Positions 1 through 8,229 of a stretch of DNA of 17,054 nt are shown piece by piece. Location: positions 1 to 17,054 of the forward strand of contig CAZITV010000033.1 of NCBI GenBank assembly GCA_964542255.1, in the 5' to 3' direction. Below the pieces are notes generated by a model. It saw only the letters and a program-made list of their open reading frames with translations, made no database searches and was not told the origin of the DNA. The position numbers were made by a program, and so were the translations under genes. The first letter of the stretch is position 1; the number at the start of each line of letters is the position of its first letter. This stretch comes from CAYMSF01 sp964542255 (GTDB lineage Bacteria > Verrucomicrobiota > Lentisphaeria > Victivallales > Victivallaceae).

Positions 1-237
1 TAAAATTTTCACGTTGCGATATCATAAAATATCCACCTTGAGTTATTATTGCGATTACATATGAATTATTTAAAGTACATTTTTAAAGGTAAAAAACAAA
101 CTGCAGTTATAAAAAATGCTATATAAAGCTTTATTTTTTTTGATGACTGGAAAAAAACGGCTTGTAAGGCTAAATTAAGAGGGTATTACTAGTTTTTAAT
201 ACATTATTACATTTAAAGCAATGAAGGATATTAGACC

Positions 238-1701
238 ATGGCTGGCTATGAAGCAGTAATTGGACTTGAAGTCCATATTCAGGTCAGAACAAAAAGTAAA
301 ATGTTCTGTTCCTGTCCCAATATTTACGGTGAACCGCCGAATACTTTAGTTTGCCCAGTCTGTATGGGGTATCCCGGTGTACTGCCTTCGCCCAACCGCG
401 AAGCAATCAAAAAAACCGTTATCGCCGGCCTGGCATGCAGTTGTGAAATTGCAAAATATAGCAAATTTGACCGCAAGAGCTACTTCTATCCGGATATGCC
501 TAAAAACTACCAGATTTCTCAATATGATCTGCCATTCTGCGGCAGAGGCAAAATTCATATTTACGGCAAAGGCTTTTCCGGCGCAGATTTACCCGATAAA
601 GATATAGGAATTACCCGAATTCATCTGGAAGAAGATGTTGCAAAATTGACCCACTTCAGCAGTTGCAGCGGGGTGGACTATAACCGCGCCGGAGTGCCAC
701 TGATGGAATGCGTCAGCGAGCCGGATATGCGCACTGCCGATGAAGCATATGCTTACCTCACCGCCTTAAAGCAAATTATGCAGTACACCGGCATCAGCGA
801 CTGCGACATGGAAAAAGGGCAAATGCGCTGCGATGTCAACGTCTCAATACGGCCCGCCGGAACCATCCCGTTCGGCACTAAAATTGAAGTAAAAAATTTG
901 AATAGTTTCCGCGCGGTACACCGCTCTCTTGTTTATGAAATTTGGCGGCAGGAAAAAATTTTAATTGAGGGCGGCTCACTAAAGCAGGAAACACGCGGCT
1001 GGAATGATGAGCGCGGCGAGACATATTTGATGCGAATCAAAGAAAGTGCACATGACTATCGTTATTTCCCTGAGCCAGACTTGATGCCAGTAAGTTTTAC
1101 CGATACTGAGATTAACTCGCTAAAATCTGCGGTGCCGGAACTGCCGGAGGCAGCACGCAAAAGATTTGTTAATGATTATGGTTTGACCGAATACGATGCT
1201 CAAGTTCTAACTCAGGAAAAAAGTATCGCAGGTTATTTTGACATATGCGCACATAAAGTTAGAACCCCCAAGGTTCTTGCCAACTGGATAATCTCAGAAT
1301 TTCTGCGGGAATTGTCCAGCCGCAAGCAGACTATTGATGAATGCGCAGTCAAGCCGGAACAACTCGCTGGTCTTATTGCCATGATTGAAGACAACTCAAT
1401 TAACGGAAAGATTGCCAAAACAGTTTTTACTGAAATGCTCGATACCGGCGCTGAGGCCGCGGTAATTGTGGCAGCAAAAGGTTTAACTCAGGTTACCGAC
1501 ACCTCTGCAATTCAGGTATTTGTTACCCAGGTTATTGAACAGAATCCTAGCCAGGTTGAACAATATCTGAGTGGCAAGACCATAGTTCTGCAATTTTTAG
1601 TTGGTCAAGTAATGAAGTTGAGCAAGGGTAAAGCCAATCCGCAAATGGCAGCAGAACTGCTGCAGGCGGCAATAGCAGGCATTAACAGCAATAACGCTTA
1701 A
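238..1701 (+). CDS. gatB: Asp-tRNA(Asn)/Glu-tRNA(Gln) amidotransferase subunit B
   Basis: GatB is the kinase/tRNA-binding subunit of the GatCAB complex. This cytoplasmic enzyme converts misacylated Glu-tRNA(Gln) and/or Asp-tRNA(Asn) to the cognate aminoacyl-tRNA, using ammonia channelled from GatA. The 487-residue product is close to the usual length. The N-terminus has the family block IGLEVHIQVRTKSKMFCSC (from residue 8), a Cys24/Cys26/Cys39/Cys42 set typical of the zinc site, and MGYPGVLPSPN. FYPDMPKNYQISQYD, RCDVNVSIRP and FGTKIEVKNLNSF follow. The C-terminal third is the helical YqeY-like tail (about 340-487). The start is supported by AAGGA at 224-228, 9 nt upstream of ATG. gatA and gatC are not in the window, so the complex is not encoded as one operon here. 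The gene is convergent with the DUF4105 gene, with a 27-nt gap. Confidence 0.97.
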   Translation: MAGYEAVIGLEVHIQVRTKSKMFCSCPNIYGEPPNTLVCPVCMGYPGVLPSPNREAIKKTVIAGLACSCEIAKYSKFDRKSYFYPDMPKNYQISQYDLPFCGRGKIHIYGKGFSGADLPDKDIGITRIHLEEDVAKLTHFSSCSGVDYNRAGVPLMECVSEPDMRTADEAYAYLTALKQIMQYTGISDCDMEKGQMRCDVNVSIRPAGTIPFGTKIEVKNLNSFRAVHRSLVYEIWRQEKILIEGGSLKQETRGWNDERGETYLMRIKESAHDYRYFPEPDLMPVSFTDTEINSLKSAVPELPEAARKRFVNDYGLTEYDAQVLTQEKSIAGYFDICAHKVRTPKVLANWIISEFLRELSSRKQTIDECAVKPEQLAGLIAMIEDNSINGKIAKTVFTEMLDTGAEAAVIVAAKGLTQVTDTSAIQVFVTQVIEQNPSQVEQYLSGKTIVLQFLVGQVMKLSKGKANPQMAAELLQAAIAGINSNNA

Positions 1702-1707
1702 TTGGCA

Positions 1708-1734
1708 GCAACAACACCCAGTTGCATTTTATTG
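1708..1734 (+). terminator. weak candidate terminator between convergent genes
   Basis: GCAAC (1708-1712) can pair with GTTGC (1721-1725) and is followed by ATTTTATTG. It lies just after the gatB stop, in the 27-nt gap before the convergent DUF4105 gene. The 5-bp stem is marginal and the call rests mainly on position. Confidence 0.25.
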
Positions 1735-2736
1735 TACAGGCGGCGTCCCGTGCAAAACTGCAGAATAGACGTCACGATTTGCGATATTGCGCATTTTGGC
1801 GGTAACATTGTGCTGTTCCTTAAAATCCTCATAAGATATTTTTCCAAAACAATCACTCTTTTCGTAAATCATTTCTGCGGAATACCCATTAAGCAGAAAT
1901 CTAATGTCTTTGAAGATATTTTTATCAACCGCCACTTTGCGCAAACTGGGCATTAGCGAGGTCATACAATTGCTGGTCAGCGTGTTATAAAATTGAGGTT
2001 TTTCTCTGAGGAGATTGCTCCGCTCTAATAAATCTGTCAGCAAGATTTTTGCATTTTCATGGGATGCTTTAAGCGGATAAAGATAAAGCTGTTCATTGCG
2101 ATAATTAGTGCGGAGCATTAACACGTCAGCTTCTGTGCCAATGATATAAAGACTACCGTATTGTTTAAATAATCCGCCCAGCGCAGTTTGTTTTTGTCCA
2201 ATTTGTAATCTTGTCTCTGATGAAATTGCCAGCCACTGACCAGTGCTGAAACCAAATACTAGAATTGTATGGGCAACCGCGACATTATTATCCCAAAACG
2301 ACAATCCCAGCATCACTTTGTTCAATTTATCCAAATCATAATTATCTGAAATATATCTGACTTCATAATCATTCTCACTGCGGTAATTAAAATCGCGGAT
2401 GTTCTCAATTTTTATTAAATTGCGGTCAAATTGTATGACTGGCATCCGCGCCCATGGTGTCTGCCAGTTTGCATTGTTAACAGGGACAATCAATATCCAC
2501 CATACAATAACCGGCAACGGCAACAGCAGTATAGCCCAAAGAATCCGTAAACTTTTTACGCGCAAATAGACCACTTCAACAATAACCGCCGACAGCAAAT
2601 ATAATGAGGCAAAAAACAGTGGCCACAGCGGAAAGTGAAAATAAATCACCAAAGCACACCACAAACATAGAGACAAATAGACAAATGATGCCAAAATTAC
2701 CCCAATTTTGCCAACCAACGACTTCATCAATCCCAT
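1729..2736 (-). CDS. membrane protein with DUF4105 (Lnb N-terminal periplasmic) domain
   Basis: This 335-residue protein has about three hydrophobic N-terminal segments (roughly 10-32, 36-58, 64-86) and then a soluble domain that I recognise as DUF4105/Lnb N-terminal periplasmic domain. Family-like stretches are IENIRDFNYRSENDYEVRY (110-128), YDLDKLNKVMLGLSFW (133-148), VAHTILVFGFS (154-164) and FYNTLTSNCMTSL (249-261). His156 and Cys257 fit the conserved His/Cys pair proposed as catalytic in this papain-like fold. Characterised relatives (enterococcal Lnb) rearrange acyl chains on lipoprotein N-termini, but most members are unstudied, so the reaction here is not established. The frame stays open upstream to 2847, overlapping the hydrolase gene. 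I chose ATG at 2736 because AGGTGG (complement of 2743-2748) sits 6 nt upstream and overlaps the hydrolase stop. It lies 10 nt after that gene, so the two are probably one transcript. Confidence 0.8.
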   Translation of the reverse strand: MGLMKSLVGKIGVILASFVYLSLCLWCALVIYFHFPLWPLFFASLYLLSAVIVEVVYLRVKSLRILWAILLLPLPVIVWWILIVPVNNANWQTPWARMPVIQFDRNLIKIENIRDFNYRSENDYEVRYISDNYDLDKLNKVMLGLSFWDNNVAVAHTILVFGFSTGQWLAISSETRLQIGQKQTALGGLFKQYGSLYIIGTEADVLMLRTNYRNEQLYLYPLKASHENAKILLTDLLERSNLLREKPQFYNTLTSNCMTSLMPSLRKVAVDKNIFKDIRFLLNGYSAEMIYEKSDCFGKISYEDFKEQHNVTAKMRNIANRDVYSAVLHGTPPVQ

Positions 2737-2746
2737 ATCACACCAC

Positions 2747-4597
2747 CTATTTGATTCTGCCATTTTTGCGCAAATGCTGGAGTAAAATTTTTCGAACTGC
2801 TTCGATTGCCGTTGGATTATCCTGAACACTATGACCGGATTGAACAATCAATTCACTCTGGGCAGAATCCAAATGTGAACTTCGATATGGTACAATACCG
2901 TCCGTGCCGCCAGGTACGCCGGCAATATTCTTATTACCGCAAATAGTATAATAATTAGCATCAGCAGAAAATTTTAATTCGGATAATGCCTGCAGCATTT
3001 TATTTTCTGGTTCCAAGTTATCCAGCCCAGTTTTTATGCGAAATTCATCGTTGTCATTCACTTTGGATTTTATCTGTTGCTGAATTTTAACCGCATACTC
3101 TTTGATGCGGCTTGGCAATGTTATCCATGATGATGCCCAGCGGACAACAACCCATGTTGCCATATCCGCACCTTGATGCGGTGTCGCCATAAAAACAACA
3201 CTTTGCACATATTCGAGCCGCTCGAATACCAGCGCCTTTTCCAGTATTTGCTGTTCATCATGACTCAAAGATTTCATATCTACATCCGGTGGCAGTAATT
3301 TTTCTTTTAAGGTATTTCCGCTATTCATAATTGTTGTCTTTGAGAGTAATCCCCCCATACTGTGACTGACAATAACCATTTGATTAAAATTAGCAGCAGC
3401 CTCCGGATCGCTAAAATTAGCTTTAGCTTCCTGCAGCGCATTGCGCAGCAAATAGGCCGAATACAATACCGGGCTGCCGGTACTATAAGCAAATAACCAA
3501 AACTGATAATTGCGGCGTATATCCGGGTCGCCAGCCAAGATGTTCACCATTTGCGCCCAAGTGCGCGGATTAGACATTAAACCATGAACAAAGACTAATG
3601 GAATCTTATTTTTTACCAGTCTATCCAGTGCAAATATACCAAGATAATCAGGGCTTTCAGCGTTAAACATATAAGAGAAACCGTCAATTAATGGCGGGTT
3701 GCGCAAATCGTATGCTAACGGGGTGGAAAAATCCACGCTTAGCGGTGCCGTAATTTTATCATTAATTTTAATTGTATCAGTAATCATGGCACTGTATAAC
3801 TCTACCCGTACATCAATATTGCCATCTGCAGCATCACTCATTCTCAGAAAAAACGTTGTGGGATATGAACGGTCTTTAATTATTTTAAATGGCTTTGGGT
3901 GTTCAAGCGGCATATTAGAGTGGGCAATTAACGGCACACCGACGCCAGGCGAATAAGAATATACATATAAGCCTTCTGCACTGTAATGATAACATGACAA
4001 AAGCTGCGTTGTTTTGTCAATCGGACATGACAACTCTAATAACGGAACGCCAAAGCGCAAATTTAAGCCGGCAACTGCCGGGATATTATAACAAGAGTTG
4101 AAGACAATTTTTTTATCATTTAGAAAAGTAATCAACGTATCTAGAGCACCATTGTAAAATCTGGCAACAATAAAAACATCCATATCATATGGTGGCGGCA
4201 AACTCGGCTTGACAGCATTTCCAAATAAATACTGGTAAGAGAAATATGCGGCGGCACTATGGAACGCTACCTTTTGGTCCTGTGAATCAGCATTCATTCC
4301 GGCGACATAACACAATTCAGCAAGGATAGTCAAGTAATGACGCTCGTGCTTAGAATTCAAATATTCCTGATAAATATTATATATTGCCACCTCAGGGGCA
4401 TTGTCGTAAATAACACTCAACTCATTTGCCAGTAAATAATTCCTGCAATTGCTGCCAATCTCATTCGTCCGAACTCCCATACTGCCATTTTTTTCGAACC
4501 ACTCATCCTTGGTAATTTTGTTGACACCAATACTGTTGCAACCGGCACACAACGCGGCAGCCGCTAACATCAACAATAATAATCTGAGCATGTACAT
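2747..4597 (-). CDS. putative lipoprotein alpha/beta hydrolase (lipase/esterase-like)
   Basis: This 616-residue exported protein is a predicted serine hydrolase. The N-terminus has a hydrophobic signal ending in LCAGC with Cys20 as the likely lipidation site; Cys at -3 of the lipobox is unusual, so lipidation is probable rather than certain. Residues 20-330 are an N-terminal region I cannot assign. The C-terminal half is an alpha/beta-hydrolase fold: PLVFVHGLMSNPRTW (333-347) gives the HG oxyanion loop, VIVSHSMGG (408-416) the nucleophile elbow with Ser413, GGTDGIVP (563-570) the acid with Asp566, and SGHS (587-590) the catalytic His589. ATPHQGADMA (471-480) is also typical of large lipase-like members. 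AGAGG (complement of 4604-4608) lies 6 nt before the chosen ATG. It is followed at 10 nt by the DUF4105 gene, probably in one operon. The substrate is unknown; a lipid or ester in the envelope is the simplest guess. Confidence 0.85.
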   Translation of the reverse strand: MYMLRLLLLMLAAAALCAGCNSIGVNKITKDEWFEKNGSMGVRTNEIGSNCRNYLLANELSVIYDNAPEVAIYNIYQEYLNSKHERHYLTILAELCYVAGMNADSQDQKVAFHSAAAYFSYQYLFGNAVKPSLPPPYDMDVFIVARFYNGALDTLITFLNDKKIVFNSCYNIPAVAGLNLRFGVPLLELSCPIDKTTQLLSCYHYSAEGLYVYSYSPGVGVPLIAHSNMPLEHPKPFKIIKDRSYPTTFFLRMSDAADGNIDVRVELYSAMITDTIKINDKITAPLSVDFSTPLAYDLRNPPLIDGFSYMFNAESPDYLGIFALDRLVKNKIPLVFVHGLMSNPRTWAQMVNILAGDPDIRRNYQFWLFAYSTGSPVLYSAYLLRNALQEAKANFSDPEAAANFNQMVIVSHSMGGLLSKTTIMNSGNTLKEKLLPPDVDMKSLSHDEQQILEKALVFERLEYVQSVVFMATPHQGADMATWVVVRWASSWITLPSRIKEYAVKIQQQIKSKVNDNDEFRIKTGLDNLEPENKMLQALSELKFSADANYYTICGNKNIAGVPGGTDGIVPYRSSHLDSAQSELIVQSGHSVQDNPTAIEAVRKILLQHLRKNGRIK

Positions 4598-4966
4598 AAT
4601 TAACCTCTGTGTTGTTTAAGAATTGTCACTAAGGAACTGTCACAAGATAACCATTTATGTTTTCGATGTTCAATTCGAGTTGATGCCTGGAATGCTTGAG
4701 CGGAACATACCAGTGATATATAACTCAAAAAAACAAAAATCTCGGCAGGAACTGAAAAAGCACTAGTTATATGCTATAATTCCTAATATTTTAAATAACG
4801 TTACTAAATAATGTGCAGTCATCTGTAATAATTTCAATAACTGTATTAACAAATTCAGCAACATTTGCATGGCAGTTTTTGGTTTTAAGGCTTGCACTGT
4901 TAAGTTTTAATTGTATTGTTTCACGTTAGGTTTAATTTTACAAGAATTATTTATAAGGTGAATCAA
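4598..4966. promoter_or_regulatory. divergent intergenic region (369 bp)
   Basis: This AT-rich spacer separates the minus-strand hydrolase operon from the plus-strand secreted-protein gene and must hold both promoters. The clearest site, at 4752-4780, is listed separately. For the minus strand I found only weak -35/-10 matches. A small direct repeat, TGTCAC at 4624-4629 and 4638-4643, is too short to call an operator. I see no RNA gene or riboswitch-like structure. Confidence 0.5.
4752..4780 (+). promoter_or_regulatory. candidate sigma-70-type promoter, extended -10
   Basis: CTGAAA (4752-4757, 4 of 6 matches to TTGACA) is followed after 17 nt by a perfect TATAAT (4775-4780). The -10 is preceded by TGC, giving the extended -10 form. 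Transcription would start near 4787 and leave a 5' leader of about 180 nt before the ATG at 4967. Confidence 0.5.
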
Positions 4967-6118
4967 ATGAAGCGATACTGGGTAATTGCATTTCTATCAA
5001 TTGTTTTTGTCGTGCAAGCCGCGGACATCAAAACTAATGATGGCACCGTCTATAAAAATGCCGTAATTGAAGCGATAAATCCGTCTGGGCTTGATATTGG
5101 TTATACCGATAACAACGGCAATTTTGTTCTGCGCGGTATAAAATTTGATTCACTCCCGGCAGATATTCAAAAGAAATATGGCTATAAGCCGGAACACGCC
5201 GAAAAGTTCGATAAGAAAATCAGCGAATATCAAGCCGTTGACATGGATACCGTCGCTATCAATGCAAAAACACGCGTCGAAAATATTATGAAAGAAATAA
5301 AGGCGAAACTCAATGGTGCCGACATCAACATCGCTCCGGAAGATATTAACTTCGCCACATTTGCCCTGCGCAGCAGCGTCAAATTAATGCCAACAAGCAC
5401 AATCCGCCAAGGGTGCGTCGCAGAAATTCAAGAAGTTACCAGCGGCAAAACAATTACCGCAAAACAAATCATTCTCGATGGCACCAATCTGCCAAACGGC
5501 GTCTGCTGGAGCGGATTTATTTATCCGACTGGAATCAAGGCTAATTACCGTGGAGTTTCTGGAATACCAGTTTTCGCTGGAACCGCCCAGCGCGCAGTCG
5601 GCATTGTCAATAAATACCTGAATATTTACGGCAGTTACGCCGCTCAGCAATCAGCACCGCAAAATCAACCTGAACCACAAGATACCGCTGCACCCTCACA
5701 AATTGAAGTTCCTGATAATAACAACTTAGGGATTGTTGATGATGCCGGGACTCCGGATGACAAAAATATGCTTGAGACAAAACAACGCAGCGCAACTCCG
5801 CCGCAACCGGTCAACAACAATTTGAACATTGTCAGCGATGCCGGTGCCCGCGATTCACACCGCGACCAGACCGCAGCGGTAAAAACCTACTTCCTGCCCT
5901 ATTACCTCGCGCCAGAAGACAACTATGAATATAGCTATTATCTTGGTTCATACTATCCTGTAGATTGGTACCGCAAAAATGACGGCGGCCGGCCAATGCC
6001 GCCTGCTGCACCGGCACAACAACCAGATCGCCAAGGCAAAGTCATCGGCGGCAACTCCGGCAATAATAAAGTTGGTAATTTTTACAAGACTAACAGCACC
6101 GGAGCAGTTATTCGATAA
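4967..6118 (+). CDS. secreted PVC-type protein of unknown function
   Basis: This 383-residue protein starts with a clear Sec signal peptide (MKRYWVIAFLSIVFVVQA, likely cut after Ala18). The mature N-terminus (19-75) reads DIKTNDGTVYKNAVIEAINP, then an LPADIQKKYGYKP segment (63-75). I associate this short domain with exported proteins of Verrucomicrobia and Lentisphaerae; its function is not known to me. A middle region (about 95-220) resembles no family I can name. The tail is rich in Pro, Gln and Asn and contains a near-duplicate, NNNLGIVDDAG (251-261) and NNNLNIVSDAG (283-293). A Tyr-rich patch follows (about 308-335), then a Gly/Asn-rich end. A TTG frame opening extends to 4916, but ATG 4967 is preferred: AAGGTG (4955-4960) lies 6 nt upstream and the signal peptide then begins at Met1. 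It stands alone between divergent and convergent neighbours. Confidence 0.8.
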   Translation: MKRYWVIAFLSIVFVVQAADIKTNDGTVYKNAVIEAINPSGLDIGYTDNNGNFVLRGIKFDSLPADIQKKYGYKPEHAEKFDKKISEYQAVDMDTVAINAKTRVENIMKEIKAKLNGADINIAPEDINFATFALRSSVKLMPTSTIRQGCVAEIQEVTSGKTITAKQIILDGTNLPNGVCWSGFIYPTGIKANYRGVSGIPVFAGTAQRAVGIVNKYLNIYGSYAAQQSAPQNQPEPQDTAAPSQIEVPDNNNLGIVDDAGTPDDKNMLETKQRSATPPQPVNNNLNIVSDAGARDSHRDQTAAVKTYFLPYYLAPEDNYEYSYYLGSYYPVDWYRKNDGGRPMPPAAPAQQPDRQGKVIGGNSGNNKVGNFYKTNSTGAVIR

Positions 6119-6134
6119 GCTGTCATACGTGCTG

Positions 6135-6178
6135 CACCGGCGGCAGATAGAATGCCGCCGTGTCCCGCTTAAATTTTA
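6135..6178 (+). terminator. candidate terminator hairpin between convergent genes
   Basis: CGGCGGCA (6138-6145) and TGCCGCCG (6153-6160) form an 8-bp, GC-rich perfect stem with a 7-nt loop, 20 nt after the secreted-protein stop. The T-rich stretch begins only about 10 nt after the stem, so it is not a textbook intrinsic terminator. Its place between convergent genes supports a termination role. Confidence 0.45.
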
Positions 6179-6215
6179 TACTGAGCTGTACTCAGGAAAA
6201 CAGTAAAATTGGCAG

Positions 6216-7727
6216 CTACTTTTTAATTTTCATTTGCGGAAAAAGGATGACATCGCGGATAGATTCGGCGCCGGTGAGCATCATTACGAGACGGTCAATA
6301 CCGATACCCATACCGCCGGCCGGTGGCATACCGTGTTCAAGCGCGACGAGGAAATCTTCATCTACCTTGTCGGCGATGTTATCACCCGGCTGTTTTTCGC
6401 GCTCGAACTGCTCCATAAATCTTTTGCGTTGTTCAATCGGGTCATTGAGTTCGGAATATCCTGGAGCGACTTCCTGACCATTAATTTCAAGTTCAAACAC
6501 ATCAACGAATTGCTGGTCATCGGAACATGCCTTAGCGAGCGGTACGAGTTGAGCCGGCAGGCGGGTTACAAATGTTGGTTGAATCAAGGTGTGCTCAATG
6601 AGTTTTTCATAAGCTTCATTGGTTACTTTGAATTCCGGCATACCAGGTTCAATCTCAACTCCCATAGTTTTGGCTTTCGCATACTTATCCGTCAAAGATA
6701 ACTCAAACCAGTCCGCACCGAGGCGCTCTTTCACTAAGTCAGTATAGTTAATCCGTTTCCATGGGCGCTGTAAATCAATGATTTTACCGTTACCATGGTC
6801 AATTTTGGTGGTGCCAAAAACTTTTTCAGCGATGCCGGAAACCATTTCCTCGATTAAATCCATCATCGTGCGGCAGTCGCCATATGCCTGATAAATTTCA
6901 ATCATGGTAAATTCCGGATTGTGCCGGCGAGACATTCCCTCATTGCGAAAATTACGGTTCAGTTCAAAAACTTTCTCGAATCCTGCAACTAAAAGACGTT
7001 TGAGATATAATTCCGGCGCGATACGCATAAACATCTGGCTGCTCAGCGCTTCATAATAGGTTTTAAACGGATTGGCAACGGCACCGCCTGCCAAAGGCTG
7101 AAGCATCGGAGTTTCAACTTCTATAAAACCTTTCGATTCCAAGTAATTGCGGATTTCACGAATAATGACAAATCTTTTTTGGAATACCGCCATACTCTCA
7201 TCGCTCATAATCAAATCCAAATAGCGCTGGCGGTAACGCTGTTCAATATTGGTCAGACCATGGAATTTTTCCGGCAGTGGGCGCAGTGATTTACACAGCA
7301 GCGTACAGCTTTTGACTTTTATGGTTAATTCGCCCATCTTGGTTACAAAAAGCAAACCGCTAATACCAAGTAAATCACCAATATCTAACTTTTTAAAGAT
7401 TTTAAACGCATCTTCACCCAACTCTTTTTTATTAACAAAAAGTTGAATTTTGCCACTGCGGTCTTTGAGGTCGGCAAATATCGAACCACCCATTACCCGC
7501 ATCGCCATCAGACGTCCGGCAATCATGGCGGGCTGTTCCTGCTCCGCGTCAGCCTCGGCATTATAACTTTTCCGGGCATAATCAATCAACGTGGCGCCGT
7601 CGAAACGTTCTCCGAATGGAGCGATGCCGCTAGCTTTTAATTCTTCAACCTTGCTGATGCGCTGGCTAAAAATATCCTCCTGACTGACGGATTCCTGCTG
7701 CGCCTGATCGTTTTGTTCCAAAGTCAT
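6216..7727 (-). CDS. lysS: lysine--tRNA ligase, class II
   Basis: Lysyl-tRNA synthetase charges tRNA(Lys) with lysine in the cytoplasm. The 503-residue length is normal for the bacterial class II enzyme. An OB-fold anticodon-binding domain spans about 66-145 (MIAGRLMAMRVMGGSIFADL). The catalytic core carries motif 1 around GFIEVETPMLQP (200-211), motif 2 as FELNRNFRNEGMSRRHNPEF (254-273), and motif 3 as GMGIGIDRLVMML (472-484). The C-terminal IRDVILFPQMK is also characteristic. GGAG lies about 7 nt upstream of the chosen ATG at 7727. It is transcribed alone, convergent with the secreted-protein gene and divergent from the accessory island. I found no T-box-like or lysine-riboswitch-like leader. 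Confidence 0.98.
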   Translation of the reverse strand: MTLEQNDQAQQESVSQEDIFSQRISKVEELKASGIAPFGERFDGATLIDYARKSYNAEADAEQEQPAMIAGRLMAMRVMGGSIFADLKDRSGKIQLFVNKKELGEDAFKIFKKLDIGDLLGISGLLFVTKMGELTIKVKSCTLLCKSLRPLPEKFHGLTNIEQRYRQRYLDLIMSDESMAVFQKRFVIIREIRNYLESKGFIEVETPMLQPLAGGAVANPFKTYYEALSSQMFMRIAPELYLKRLLVAGFEKVFELNRNFRNEGMSRRHNPEFTMIEIYQAYGDCRTMMDLIEEMVSGIAEKVFGTTKIDHGNGKIIDLQRPWKRINYTDLVKERLGADWFELSLTDKYAKAKTMGVEIEPGMPEFKVTNEAYEKLIEHTLIQPTFVTRLPAQLVPLAKACSDDQQFVDVFELEINGQEVAPGYSELNDPIEQRKRFMEQFEREKQPGDNIADKVDEDFLVALEHGMPPAGGMGIGIDRLVMMLTGAESIRDVILFPQMKIKK

Positions 7728-8053
7728 CGTTATGCTCCGAAGTTTTAATTATTTGAATTATGCACAATAAATTAATACCAATAACCGTTCACTTAATATA
7801 ACTCATTGATAGCTAAATACAACCGCGGCAAGCTCAATCAAACTGGCTTGAGTTTAGAATGCGGCTTGAATATTTTATATTGTATAACATCAATGGTTAT
7901 GCTAGATTATTAGATGTTTTTATCGAAAAATGCGGTTACTATAACGATGCACGAATTGGATGTAATTTTTCTTAATAGACGATAGGAAGAAAAAATGACG
8001 ACGTATTTGACAAATAGTTATCATAGACGTAACAAAAGTATAGAAAATAAGAC
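7728..8053. other. spacer between lysS and the accessory island
   Basis: This 326-bp AT-rich spacer should hold the lysS promoter on the minus strand and possibly one for the island on the plus strand. A perfect TTGACA occurs at 8007-8012 on the plus strand, but at 17 nt spacing its -10 is poor (TAACAA). A 30-codon open frame with a fair ribosome-binding site starts at 7995 and is listed separately. Confidence 0.4.
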
Positions 8054-8087
8054 GATTAACCACAGATTAACACGGATAGAAAACTAA
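7995..8087 (+). CDS. possible 30-residue ORF reading into repeat copy 1
   Basis: An ATG at 7995 is preceded by AGGAAG at about 7983-7988 and opens a 30-codon frame ending in TAA at 8085-8087. The predicted peptide (MTTYLTNSYHRR at its start) is strongly basic, and its last ten residues are encoded by the left arm of the palindromic repeat. It matches no family I know. The ribosome-binding site is the only positive signal, so it may be chance. Confidence 0.15.
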   Translation: MTTYLTNSYHRRNKSIENKTINHRLTRIEN

Positions 8088-8198
8088 TAATGGTTACTAG
8101 TGGTTTTATTAGAGATAAAATTATTACGGATAGAAATTGACGTTAAAGAAAATTAATTTAATGAATTATCTGTGTCCATCCGTGTTTATCTGTGGTTT
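8056..8198. repeat. palindromic repeat, copy 1 (143 bp)
   Basis: The left arm begins TTAACCACAGATTAACACGG and the right arm ends CGTGTTTATCTGTGGTTTA; the reverse complement of the right arm matches the left over about 22 bp with two mismatches. The interior contains GAAAACTAATAATGGTTACT near the left and GAAATTGACGT near the right. The interior right side matches copy 3 more than copies 2 and 4. It lies 31 bp upstream of the GxxExxY start codon. Confidence 0.85.
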
Positions 8199-8229
8199 AT
8201 AGATATCATAACATAGAGAATAACGACTT

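Noticed and set aside
1..237. Promoter or gene in the AT-rich leader before gatB
   Set aside because: I found no open frame and no convincing -35/-10 pair at proper spacing. A TTGATG at 140-145 lacks a suitable -10, so only the gatB ribosome-binding site is claimed.
1702..1956. Plus-strand open frame after gatB
   Set aside because: It runs antisense to the well-supported DUF4105 gene, overlaps its conserved C-terminal region and has no ribosome-binding site.
4624..4643. TGTCAC direct repeats as an operator
   Set aside because: Six-base repeats 14 nt apart in AT-rich DNA are expected by chance, and no regulator gene is nearby.
6234..6701. Long plus-strand open frame antisense to lysS
   Set aside because: It is the complement of conserved lysS motif regions with no protein-family resemblance. 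The long opening follows from lysS codon composition.
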